From Eopsaltria australis (Eukaryota; Chordata; Aves; Passeriformes; Petroicidae), in the NCBI GenBank assembly GCA_034509425.1, contig JAVTVJ010000143.1:1240001-1304000 (forward strand): a stretch of 64,000 nt of DNA, in the 5' to 3' direction. The notes beneath the pieces were generated by a model. The model was not told the DNA's origin. It made no database searches and was given only the letters and a program-made list of their open reading frames with translations. This document shows, in pieces, positions 13,201-25,566 of this stretch. Within the stretch, counting starts at the first letter, position 1. Each line of letters begins with the position of its first letter. The position numbers were made by a program, and so were the translations under genes.

Positions 13201-16200
13201 TTCAGGGAAATGTATTGTGCAAGATCACCCTGTGCATCTGTTCTGCCTTGTTCTAACTTGCAGGATAATGCATAATCATTTTAAGGAATTTCACTTGTTG
13301 TGGCCCAGTGTGTACCTGGCATTACATTCTACAGTGAGCATTTAACTGGAAGTGTTGTATTACAGTGAGTAAAACCAGTGGCACCCAAATGCCTGCATAA
13401 AATGGAAGCTTCAGCTGTGAGTTTGTGGGAGACTTCAATATTATCTGATTCTAACATGCTAATGTGCTTTATTAAACAACAGATGCTGAGGAGTGAATTT
13501 ATCTAATTAAAGAAATTCCTTTTATGTTTATCTCTTGCCTAGATGGTTTAATAATGCAAGGTCATGGAAAAAGAGCTTCAAGTATGTTTTCCTGTTTAGC
13601 CTAAACTTTTGCCGTGTCATCAGAAAAGCTTGTTTTGATCTTCAAGGCTTTTTGTTTGGGACAGCGTGTTCCACTTGTCAGGTGGAGAGGCGCCCTGTTG
13701 TGCAGGTCACTTGAGGAGAGGGGAGCTCACTGGGCTGGAGTGTTGTAGGGCAGATACAGCTGCTGCTGCAGCAGGTGCCTGCACATGCAGGGCACATAGT
13801 TCCTGTGGGAGTGCTCTCTACAGTGCAGTGCATGAAAACTGGATTATAAACAAATAAAACCCGCCGAAAAAAACAATACCCCAAAACCAAACAAGAGAAA
13901 GGGGGGTTGTAAGCAAGGAAATGTAGCAAAAGTCATCATGATAGTAAGGTTTTTTTGTTGGGTATGATTTGGTCAGGCTCTGATTGCAATTGTAAACTCA
14001 TAAAGGGGTGGAGAGATTGCAAGGGCAGCTAAGATACTTGAAGATATTTTCAAACCTTATAGCAGCAAAAAGCCTCCCTTGCCTCGCTTTTCTGCTGTTC
14101 CATTGCACCTGACTTGACACTACTGTAAGAACTGTACAAACATAAAAGGGAAACACAACTAAAATCCAGAGTTGCACTTAGAAGCAGTGATTTGTAGGTA
14201 TTCTTTGAGCAGGTCTCACTGGCCATGGGTGTGTTGGCTCTTGTTTGTGCAAGTGGGTAATGGTTAGGCTTGTGGAGACAGAGGGATCTGGTGTTGAGAT
14301 TCATCAGAGGACACTGAGTTGAAGACCCACTTTATCTTGCTGAGACTGAGGTAGAAATCTTACCTGCCAGCATCTCCTTGCATGTTGTTAAGTCAGCTTT
14401 GCTGCTGTGTGCTATCTTGCCGTATGCTGATTGTATTTCTTTGCATTGCAAAGTTTCTTTGCATAAATGATCTCTTTTGAAGGTCATCTTAGCTTGGGAG
14501 ATATTCCTTTATTTGCCTGGTGCTGTGTTGTGGCACAGTGACACTGAAAAATGCACTGGCACTGTAATCATTTCAGCATCAATTTTTTTCTCTTTGCAAT
14601 TGCTATTTCTTTTGTCTTCTCTTGTCCCTTTACCATTTGGAATTAGTGATACTCAGTACAAGTCTTTGCAGACTGTTTGGATGTTAAATAACAAATATTG
14701 TTTACTACACATCTATTTCCTCTTTTTCTCCTAATGACTTGAGTTTAAGGAAGGGTGTAAATCGGAGCATGCATTTCACAAGACATGACCTCAACGCACC
14801 CGAAACAAATATGCAGCTTAAACTTTGGCCATGTGACCTAAACTTCCTGTGTCTTTTAGATCATCGTATACAGGCCTATGCATTCCTATGACCTTTGTAG
14901 TGGTGCAGACAGAGCTGTGCCCTTCTGGTGTCTGTTCACAATGGTCATGCCCTCTGCAGGAAGGCTTTGCTGCAGTGGTGAGTAGATTGTGCAGTTGTAC
15001 AAGTGAAGACCACTGTCGGACAGCTGGCAACTTGCTGACTTCCCTCCCAAGAGCATAGGGAATACTGACCAACAGTTACAAAGTAAAAATTGCACCCAAA
15101 CTGGTCTTTCTGATGACCCTGGCCAGAGAGCCACGTAATGATTCTCTTCTGCTCGTCATGATAATTTTGACAAGGGCAGGTGACCACGTCTGGTCTGCAA
15201 GTTCAGGTTTAGAAGCTTGACAACTGTGTGAAGATGGCTGTTAAAAATAAGCAATGATCTCTGCAACTCCCGCACATCCCAAACCTATGGTGATGGAAAT
15301 GAACAGCATGTGCAAGAGATTGTTTGCTGAAAAAAATATGTAGCGCAAAGTAAAAGGTTTAGATGTTAATTAAGTAATTTTTATCTTCTCATCACTGCCC
15401 TACCTGACTCTGCAATGCTGAGTAACTGCTGTGTGGCATGTTTTCCTGGGACATTTTTAAGTGCCCAAAGAACATAGTTAGATGATGCATTCAGCACCTC
15501 AGTGCCTGTGCTGCTGAGGAGCACTTGCTCAATTTTCTTGAAAAACTTGTGTGTGACTTGTGACATTGTTGCATCAGTGTTCTACCTGATGAGAGTTCAA
15601 ATAGTTTGACATCTCCCTTCTGCTCAGCGCTGCCCTGGGCCCTTGTGAAAATGTTCTTTGAGTTCCACTCTGCATGAAAGGGATTTTTTGTTGTGTGCTT
15701 TTTTTATTTTTCTGCATTCATCTCGGATCTGTGTGTACATGAAGGTGATTATATAGTATCACAGTCAGAACTAACCACTGCCTTGAAACAAATTCAAGTT
15801 GGACGGGGACAAAATACTTTGGAATATCTTAATGATTAATGGATGCTCACTGACTGATAAAACATATTGTTGGCCCCAAGATGTTTCCTCTTCTCCAAGC
15901 CACTACTTTAAACTAATGACTTTTGATTTTGAGCCAAGCACTGAAATTGAAAAAGAATTTGTTTTTCTTGTGTGCTTCCGTCTTGTACTGACGTAAAGCA
16001 AGCCAAGAAGAAAAAGTAGTATCTCACGTTTGTTTTGCCCAAAAAAGTAGAAATCGGAAAGAACATAGTAAGTCTGCTTCAGAAGGCCTTTTTATTAAAT
16101 CTCATTGCAACTGCAGGAAAAATATCTTTGAAGGATATGACAAACAGCTCATGAAAGCCTGTTGAAATAGCTCGTCTGGCAGACTGAGGTAGTAAGAACA

Positions 16201-17474
16201 CCTAAATATCTTATCTGAGGAGAAGCAGCTGTTTGAACTGCTTTACGGTCCTCCCAAATGACCACATTTTCAGTCATGAAAAAAGGGGAAATCTAAGGGT
16301 AGCAGTACAGACTGTTATCCTTGGAAAGCACAGCACTAGTTTATTAGATTAGGGCCAAAAATGTAGATTATCCACTTCAGCGGTTTTTTTCTGTTTGGGA
16401 ATCCATTTTTGGAGAGTAGTCTTTAGAATGCTTTATGGTGTCAGAAAATGCAAGCCAGGGTACAAAATGCCAGCACTCCTGGCTGATCTCTGCCTGCTGG
16501 AGGTATCTTAGTGCTTTCTTGGTCTGCTGTAGCCTTCTCCTCATTTGTAACTTACTGGTTTACTCGTACACTTTCTGAAGCTGACAGTGACCTTCATTCA
16601 GGTGCCTCAGTTACAAGGTGAGATGACTTCTGACATGTCATTAAAATGCCCTTATTTTACTCCTTTTTGGAGAGGGAGGGTTGATCCAGTGTATGCAGGG
16701 ATGGTGTTTGGATGTAGAGATCTGAGGCAGCTGTGACTGCTGGGTGTGTACAGAGGGAGAACAGCCCCTGAGGACAAGCAAAATGTGGCAAATACTCTCA
16801 TGCTATAAACAACAGAAGTTTCCTTTATAAAATACTTTGCCCAAGTCTCCCATTCCCCTCCCCTGCATCCCACATTTACCATTCCATTACTGCACAGTGA
16901 CACAACCAAGCAATGGAGATGGGATTTCAGTCTCACACCATTTTCCACACACAGAAAGGGTTTCTGGCTGTTTCTAACCACTGCTGCCCCGCTGTGCTGT
17001 GAAGGTTCATTCCTGCAGGTCCTGGCTCCTGTGCTTTTCCCTGTGCTCTGCCTGAGGGAGACCCCATTGGTTTTACTGTTGGCTCTGCTGCAGGAATAAT
17101 ATGAAGCAGTTATGGTGCCATCAAAAGCTGGAGAAAGAGGGTGATGATGAACACAGGGGTCCTGAAAGCAAACAACAGGACTGACAGTAGTCTGCCTGTC
17201 ACCCTGTGGTGACAATAGCTTACCATTTGCAGCAATTCCACCACTTTCTGGCATTATTTTTGCATCCTGGGCACTCCTGCTACTGTCCACCTTACTCTGT
17301 GTTTGCTAAGTTGGAAATACAGAGCAAAATACCAAACCACTTCTAGTACTGTAATTCTGGATCTTTGAGTTAATCTTCACCTTCAGGAACAGTGTTTGTT
17401 TTATAGAGAGTTGGGAGTATTTTTTTCCCTTTAAACTATTTAAGCTATTCAGGCTGAGAAAACTGTAGAAAGTT
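10241..17474. other. Intergenic DNA with no supported gene
   Basis: There are no recognisable exons, RNA genes or clear transposons. The notable item is a 212-codon minus-strand open frame at 16652-17290 with no known domain. An AP-1-type TGACTCA occurs at 11421-11427. The 138-codon frame at 12448-12864 and the 125-codon class frames have no protein-like signature. Confidence 0.65.
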
Positions 17475-17831
17475 GGGGGCTGTTCAGCCTGGAGAAAAGA
17501 AGGTTGTGTGGAGAACTCACAGCAACTTTCCAGTATGTCAGGGGAGCCTACATGGCAGCAAGAGAGGGATTCTTTATCAGGAACTGTAGTGACAGGACAA
17601 GGAGTAAGGGGTTCAAACTGAAAGAGGGGAAGTTCCCTGCTATGAGGATGGTGAGGCACTGGAACAGATTATGGGGAGGTTGTGGATGCCCCATCCCTGC
17701 AAGTGTTTGAGGCCAGATTGGATGGGACTCTCAGCAACCTGGTCTAGTGGAAGGTTCCCTGCCCATGGCAGTGGGGTTGGAACTGGATGACCTTTAAGGT
17801 CCCTTCCAACCCAAACCATTCTGTGATTGTA
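17475..17831 (+). mobile_element. CR1 LINE 3' end (truncated, non-autonomous)
   Basis: This is a clear copy of the chicken-repeat-1 3' region in + orientation. It starts GGGCTGTTCAGCCTGGAGAA, passes GTAGTGACAGGACAAGGAG and GTGAGGCACTGGAACAG, then GGATGCCCCATCCCTGCAAG and GGATGGGACTCTCAGCAACC. It ends CCCTTCCAACCCAAACCATTCTGTGATTGTAT, the expected CR1 terminus with its short 8-bp-type repeat. Compared with the CR1 pattern I remember, about 40 bp containing the 'ttagattagatattaggaagaaattc' part is missing at about 17632-17640. CR1 copies are 5'-truncated by target-primed reverse transcription, so no ORF is expected. It places the DNA in a sauropsid, most likely a bird. Confidence 0.93.
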
Positions 17832-18591
17832 TTGCCCTTTATATTCAGCACGTAGGATTTGTCCTACAACACAAGATTTATGATCTCACATGTGTTTTCT
17901 TTGGAATTTATTTTGCATGCGTGAGCATTCAAAAGTAGTTTAAGCATTTCTATGTTCACTAACAATGTATGTGTAAAGGCTTAAACTGCAAGCCTTATAT
18001 GGGGAAAGTATTATAAATGTAATGCTTCTAAATAAAAGGTTTCATTAGAACTTGCACTGTGAGTCATTGTTGTTATATTAATAGTGTTGTTCCCAAATAT
18101 GGATTTGGAATTGGGCCTTCTTCATGGCGAATGCTGCAGATGACTTAGAGAAAACAAGTATTTACATTAAATATCAAATGGTCTTTCTGGGGGGTAACCT
18201 CTTTGTCAGCCAGTTACACAGATCACTGGGGCATACAGTGTAAAATAACTTTATAATTTAACTCTGGAACTGCAGTACTCTATGCCAGTTGATACTCTAG
18301 CACCATATTAGAAAATTCTTTGTTTGGGGTTTTTTTATATGAAAAAGTGATTAAGACTCAGGCTGTGGCACAGAAGTACGCTCATTTTGATACATACTCT
18401 TAAAACTGGCGTGATCAGTTAGTCTTCCAACTTTTGGAAATATTTAAATCAAAGAATAACCTATAGAAGTATATGTTCATTCTCATAGATTATCCATGTG
18501 CAGCTAACAGCAACTCTTCATGGATATTTTATTAGTCTGTACCAGAAGCAAAGATTTAATTCAGAACTCCAGAATGTGCTATTGCAGGTCT

Positions 18592-18604
18592 TGTGTGTGT
18601 GTGT
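18592..18604 (+). repeat. (GT)n microsatellite
   Basis: Six to seven GT units followed by a T/C-rich stretch (to about 18645). It is a short dinucleotide repeat with no other feature. Confidence 0.8.
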
Positions 18605-18893
18605 ATTCTTCTCTCCCTCTGTTTTTTTTCTTTCTTTTTCTTTTTAATCCCCCTACAGTGTATGTACTTACTTAATGGCAATGTCCCGTCTCTTGATATA
18701 AAACAATGTTGTGACACAAATTCCAGAGGACTGTCATCCTTGCTCTTATACAGAATCTCAGGTGGTAGGAAGTGCTCATCTTAGGATCTGAGTATTACAA
18801 AGATGTTCCATTAACAGTGTGGAGCCAGAACAGGGAACAACAAAATGCTTCAGATGCCTAATTTTAAAAAAAAATTTTGGCACCTTCTCTGCC

Positions 18894-18912
18894 ACCTCCC
18901 TCCCTCCCTCCC
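18894..18912 (+). repeat. (CTCC)n microsatellite
   Basis: Tandem CTCC units lie inside a pyrimidine-rich stretch. The complementary strand is (GGAG)n. Confidence 0.8.
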
Positions 18913-21900
18913 ATTAAACTGCTTTCTGGAGTATGTACTGTGGTCAGGGCTTATAATGAAAGTTGTATATGTGCAGGGTAAGAAGTGCCCATTAAAACTG
19001 GCCATATAATTTATCTGTTTTACACCAGAACTATTAACAGCCAAATTTATAGCTCATTAGTAATAACTAGGGGCAGTAAATGAACTGCCAGCTTTTATAG
19101 CAGTTAACTGTGAAGTGCAGATACAGAAGCCTGATATGCAATGGACAGTTTATTTCTGCTTCTTCCCCCAAAGATGCTCTGAGGACGGGAGGTTTTTAAT
19201 GGGTTGTTGCTATGCAAGGATACTGAATAATAGTATTAAATATAGCCATTTAAAAAGCATTTTTCAGTGAATTCAGGCTTTCCATTAAAAGAGAATGGGA
19301 GCATGCTTTCTTCCCATGTATGTCAAACCATACCTACAAATGATGATGTAAATTGAAGCTTCTTTCCTTGTAGCTGTCTTGAGGGGACTCTTGAATATGG
19401 CCCCCTTTTAAGACAAGGAAGGAAAAGCAAAAGCAAAACCTGTTAATGATTTTTTTTTTTAAGTCTCAAATTCCCAGAGCTGTGTCCTGCCAACAATGCA
19501 GCACACACCATCACTTTGCTTAGTGCCGCTAGCTTAGCTAAAAGAAAATGGGAGTTCTTTAACTTATTCTATGTGGGAGAGAACAGCAGTGATGCCAAGG
19601 GGTGCTAAGGATTAGGAACCTTATGCATTGGCAGGATGCTCCTGCTGAATGGGAGGGAGCTGCAGCACCACTGCTGCTGACTCTGTGCCTGTTGGGTTTA
19701 TTGGCTTGGGTGCTTTATTTCACAGCAGTCATGCAGCCACATTACTCAAAGGTGTTGAACACATTATTTTTCAAGACAAGTGTTTGCCTTCCCAGTCAGT
19801 TTTAATTATGGGTGTATTCAAGATATAGTAACAAGGCATTTTCTGTGGGGCATTTAATAATTTTTTCATTATAATTTGATTTCATGGAGCTTGTGAGAGG
19901 ATTTTTGTGATGAGCGATGGCTCACAGAACACTGAAGAGGAATTACACTGACTACATATTTAAATATTTTTATGGGGCTAAATGCTGTGTTTTGTAATAT
20001 GCTCAGGACATTGCAGTTAGGATTACTAAAAACAATTTTTTTTGCAAGCTCCAAAAGACTGTTCAGTCTGATCTTAACAAGCACAAGTTTAGGTAGCTGT
20101 GTAGGAAATGAAATAAATTAAGTTTTTTTGCAGGATCATTTAATTTTTTCATTAAAAATTTTTAATTTCTCAATAGTTGGAATATTACTTTTGAAGAGAG
20201 GTGGATTCCCATCCAGATTAGCACTCTAATACTGAGCAGTCTGGATGTTAGGTGCTTCCTGTGAAGGTGAATAACATCTCAAACTTAGTATGTGATGCAA
20301 TCAAGCTATTTTAGGACTTTTTCTGGGTAGCTCAGTGTCAAAATAGTGTCAAACCAATATCTTGGGTTTTTTTTTTTTTTTCCACTGGAGAGCTTTCCTT
20401 CTGTTTATGCTAATTCATTTTCTGTTAGTAATTTTTAGTATGTGTTCCTGATACACATTTTACCAACAAGATCTGTCCTTTCAAATATACAGGTCAGTTA
20501 CCAAGTGAATGACCTTCTTAGAAAACCACACACATTTCTGTCCTAATGCTTTCCCTCATCCCCTGAGCTAAAGACAATATTACTACTGGCTTATGGTTTC
20601 TGAAGTGGAGGTGTAGAACTTTCCTGTGCTCTGGGGAGCTGTATTCTGCACTTGAAACAACACAGTATATAAAACATGGATAAAAATGTCTAGCCACTTT
20701 ATAAGGCTCGTAAGAATGAATTAACTTGTACAGTTATTGAAAAAGACATTTATTTACATTCATTACATTTATGTAAAGGTAAGCAAAGTCTGTGCAAAGG
20801 TCTCACCACCTGAAAACTCAGGTAAAAATAACTGATTTTTACATTTATGGGTATGTCTGCATGAAATATAAATACGTTTGAAAACAGCAGCACCAGGGTG
20901 AGTAAACATTAGTAAGCCCAGCCATCCTGTCGCTTACCTTACAATAATTACTGGTCTGCATTTGAAGAACAAATCTTAATGTTGCCAAACTCCACCTTTT
21001 TCCTGCCCAGTCTGTATGTGGGAGAGTCTTTGTAAGAATCTGTTTCCTGTTTCCCAGACAAGGGAGGGGAAATATGTGTTTTCTCCTTGTTCTGAAAAAC
21101 AAAAGGCAGGCAGTGGGTGCGTGCCCACGGCAGCTGCCAGCCGAGGAGAGCCTGCGGACAGCTGCAGCCTCCGGAGAGGCCCTTGGCTGTGAAACAGCCC
21201 CTTCTTCCACTCCCAATCTCATCAGGGTTTACTTGCACAGTTGTATCAGACAGAAACTGGCCAAGAGGTGACACAAAGAGCTGGATGTGTGGTTTTTATT
21301 AGGTCACTTTTGACCCAGTCTTTGAAATGTAGAGAAATTGTCATTATTTTCCCACTTTTCTTCCAGGCTCTTTCCCCAAATCCCTTGTTTTCAGTTTTAT
21401 GGATTAGTTTTTGTCATGGACTGTTAAGCTTTGAAGAGTGAGTTTTACAAGGAGCAGTGGCAGAGCAGGAACGTGTGTTTCAGCCACATAGAAAGTAACT
21501 GCAGCCGTTTCCAACTGCAATCCTAATAAATTTGTAAGGACAAAAAGTGTACAGGATAGCAACAGAATGATTCTTCTTTTGACTTGGAGGGATATCTGTA
21601 GGTGTGGCAGTCATATTTCTCCAAATCCAAGTCAATTAGTTTAGATTTTAACAGCTATACCAGTTGTCCCATATTCTGTGAACAATTGTCCCATCTCTGT
21701 GAAGAGTAGCTTCAGCCTTTTCTCACCTTAAATTCTGGACATTATTCCTATTTCAGCATTCCAGTTTAAAATAGTACAAATTGAGGCTGCTGTGTTTTAA
21801 AGTGAAATCCATTGCCACAGTTTACAGAAATAAATTTTACTTTCACGAAGGTGATTTCAACCAAGTTAGGGTTCACATCTCTTCTTGATGCTCTCCTGTT

Positions 21901-23224
21901 AAGTAAAAAACCCCATACTTTTGCTCTCTGGTGGAGAACTGTGCAGTCAATATGGCAGTATGTGGTCAATAACTGGAGTCACAATGGTCAGATACAGGGC
22001 AGACAGCAGTGTGTCACTGTGTATTAGGGAACTCCTATGAATAAGTTCACCTAGAAATGGTTCAAGAAAAGTGAGGGTTTGAGTTTTCAGAATGCTGTTT
22101 TGGAATTATCAGTTCCCACTTCTGTTTTGCTCTGGAAAGAATTTATGTTGTGTTTAAGTTTGCTCTGGCCATCAGCACCTACACTGACTATAGGAGTTGT
22201 GAAGAGCATTTGGTGGGAGGAAGAATGTCTCTTACTACTTTGGAGAAATTTAGTGGACTGAATAAATAAATAGAGCTTTTTATATTCTACATGTATTGAA
22301 AATCTAGATGGAATAATAAGTTTCCAACTTTGCTACCATGGCACTCTCAATAGGAAATAAAAAATATTAATTTCTATTTCTGTATGCACAGAATAGTTCA
22401 TCAACAGTCAATATCATAGTAAATCTGATAAATACAAATAGTAAATCTGCTCTATAGCATGAATAAGTATGAAAATGATGAGGCAGTTTGTGTTACAAAC
22501 TATGTTGTAGTACAGGTTAAATATTTTTATTGTCATATTCTTGAAAACTAATTGTAATTTGTCTGCTCCCCTATGAGTACATATTGGGATACGGCAATGC
22601 AATTTCAAAACAGACACTTCTCTGAGGATTAAAAAAATATTTGCGAGGTGTTTCAGACCCTGCTTCATTTCATACGTAGGAATGTAATTCCCTAGTTGTC
22701 CCAAATACATACTTCAAGCTTCCTACACATTTCAAGTTTCAGACATTCTCAGGCTTGATTTTCTTTATTTTTACTGCTTAGAGTGATCCTTCAAAGGGTG
22801 GTCAGAAAACTCCAAGACTGTGGGGAGATCACTGTTTTTTGGTAATCTTCAACCACGGTGAGCCACAATCACTGTGTTTTCTCACACAGTTCTCTGATAC
22901 ACGGGCGTGCCCTGAACAGCTCTGCTTGGATTGCACCTCTCCATTCTCTAGTCCAAGTCTTCTATTTCCCTAAGTGTTTTCCTGTGTTCTGGAGCACTTC
23001 TGACTTCCTCCAACAGCAGTACTTAACACCGTGTCCTGGCAGCTTGAGACAGTAGGACAAGTAGATATGTGTGATTTTGCTCCATGTAAGGTCTTATCAC
23101 TCTCATTTCGGGGAACTGATGTAGGTGCCCAGCTGGGTGCTGTTCTGTGCAAGAATTTCACTCAGTTTCACTCCTAGGTCTTAAGGCATGAGAATGTCAG
23201 TCGGGTTTTGTTTCCCTGTATCTA

Positions 23225-23270
23225 TTCAGCCAATTTTTGAACAGCATTTCAGCCAATTTTTAAACAGCAT
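23225..23270 (+). repeat. 23-bp tandem duplication
   Basis: The unit begins TTCAGCCAATTTTTGAACAG and ends CAT. It occurs at 23225-23247 and 23248-23270, with one G/A difference, and a partial third start (TGCAGC) follows. Each unit carries a CCAAT pentamer. Confidence 0.9.
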
Positions 23271-25058
23271 TGCAGCTTCTGGATTATTTAATATTTGTAT
23301 GTGCACAGAGATGTTTGTTGCCTTCATGAAAATGCAAGGCTGTTTGTGAAGGGTTACACAAGTAGAACGAATGCCAAGCTGCTGAGCTATTTCTCATTGC
23401 CAGTCTGTTTCTCTTAAGCAACAATCTGCTAATAGAAGTTGTAGTACAAAAGCACATGTCTACAGTACAGGAGGAAAATCTGGCTTCCTTTGTTGCATGG
23501 TGAGAGAGCATGGGCTTTCAAGTTTTGCTGGAAACTGATTGTCTGGAATTAGAAATGAGGCAGTAAATTAAGCCCTGGAGAGGGTAGACTGCAGCATTCA
23601 CTTTTAGTGGAGGTGTAACGTGTTGAAGTTGGGAAATGTCTGCAAGTTCTGACTTGCATAAACCTTGGGTTTCTCATTCATGAAGCACCTCAGTGATCTT
23701 GAGTATATGGAGTGTGTTTATGGGGTGGATGAGGGTGGGTCATGTTTTTCAGCAAGTTCAGGTATGGTTGGTTATATTTCCTGAGTTCTATACATTAAAG
23801 TAGCATTTTTAAAGTCAGACAAAGGACAGTATTGAAGGAATCAGGGGCCATGACTCACTTTGGGTTCTCTCACTGTTGCTCTCTGAATGTGTTCCTTGTA
23901 AGGAATGGGAGAAGGCATTTGGCCTTTCTGAGTATAAGAAAGGAAGAATAAGGAATAAGGCAGTGGAGACAGTAGGCAGTGAAGTGGAACTGAGTGGCTT
24001 TCCACGCTAATGGTCATATTAGCAGATGATAAGACACAACTCATTCAAGTTTTAGGCTGTATCATGTTCTCTGCTCCTACATGGTCCCTTGGGTCAGATA
24101 ATTTGGCTCAAATCAATAACTGCTCTTTGCTCAAGGGTATTCAAGGATTACAGTGGAAGCAACACAATGATAATTTTATGTGGAAGGAGGATATAATATT
24201 TTTGCTATGTGCTCTCCCTTTGTTTCTTACAACCTAATTTTGAATGACTGTGCTGTGGCTTCCATCCCCATGGTTATGGGTGAGAAAGTGGAAAAAGGGG
24301 ATTACAGGAAAAACAACAGTTTTTTTTTTCACCTTGAGGTTTTTAATCAAAGGTAGCATAACCCCTGTGGGATGATATGATTCTAATTGTTACTAAGCCG
24401 ATCAAATATTTATAAAACAAGAGTTATATTTATAGCTCTTCTCTCTGGATTATGTAAGTAAATTTATGATGTAATAGATTTTTCTTTCCTTGGTGAAATA
24501 ATGAGAAGTAGCATTATTTCTGTTGACTTGGGGTGCAAATATTCTCTGAACTTCTAAATGTTAGAAACTTAAAACATTTGAAACTTGTAACAGGTTATTT
24601 AATTTTTTGGGAGAATGGAGATCCAGATAAAATTGTATGCTTCTTAATCCCTATTAAGATTTTAGGAGAGCTCCAGATCTTTTAAGCAGTTATGCTTTCA
24701 CTTTTCACTTTTTTGAGTAGGCACTTTGATACCTTCTAAATTAGAAAGGTGGAAAAGACCTGCAGTATTTAAAGACTGGGAAAAAAAAGCTTTCCAATAG
24801 TAAGGCATAAGAAGATTTTTTTTTTTTTAATTACTCAGAAGGTCAAGAGGTGACTATAATATCTAACTAATGAAGTTTAAAGAAAGGGGGAAGAAAGCTA
24901 TAACAGAGAAAGGATGGCAGTCATAATTGGAAATATGGATGTTAAAACTCAGGTTTCAAATATTCAAAGGATGTGTGGCTTGACAATGGATGTGATCAGC
25001 CACTGAAACAGATCACTGCAAAAATAACTGATTTTTCTTCCTTGTCAGATACACTCGT

Positions 25059-25066
25059 TGACGTCA
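25059..25066. promoter_or_regulatory. Full cAMP-response-element palindrome (TGACGTCA)
   Basis: A perfect 8-bp CRE (CREB/ATF site) lies 11.5 kb upstream of the MOB2 ATG, in a CpG-poor region where such a site is not expected often. There is no nearby recognised promoter, so whether it acts is unknown. Confidence 0.4.
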
Positions 25067-25344
25067 GATGCCTTTCTGGGAGGTGTGCTTTAGGCTAATG
25101 AAGCTTTGGGTTCACTACAGGGGTAACTAGATGGAAGGCAGACAAGAACTGAAGGCGGTTCTGACCCCAGAACCGCTCTGGTTGCTGTGGTGTGCTGGCA
25201 TCAAGTGTACCCGAGCATCCTGGGTCTGGGAGCTCATTGTGTGGCCTGGACCTAATTGCCCCTGCTTCCCCAAGGGCCCCTGGAAAGAACCTCTGGACAG
25301 GGGCAGCCACTCTGCCTTGGCTGCCATCTTCTGTGGGCTCCTAG

Positions 25345-25566
<222 letters not shown>

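Noticed and set aside
20845..21274. Overlapping 125- and 108-codon minus-strand frames
   Set aside because: Two frames over the same DNA with no domain; they coincide with the small CpG patch.
24745..24800. AGAAAGGTGGAAAAGACCTGCAG as a CR1 end
   Set aside because: Only about 20 bases look similar to the CR1 terminus, and the following sequence does not continue as CR1.
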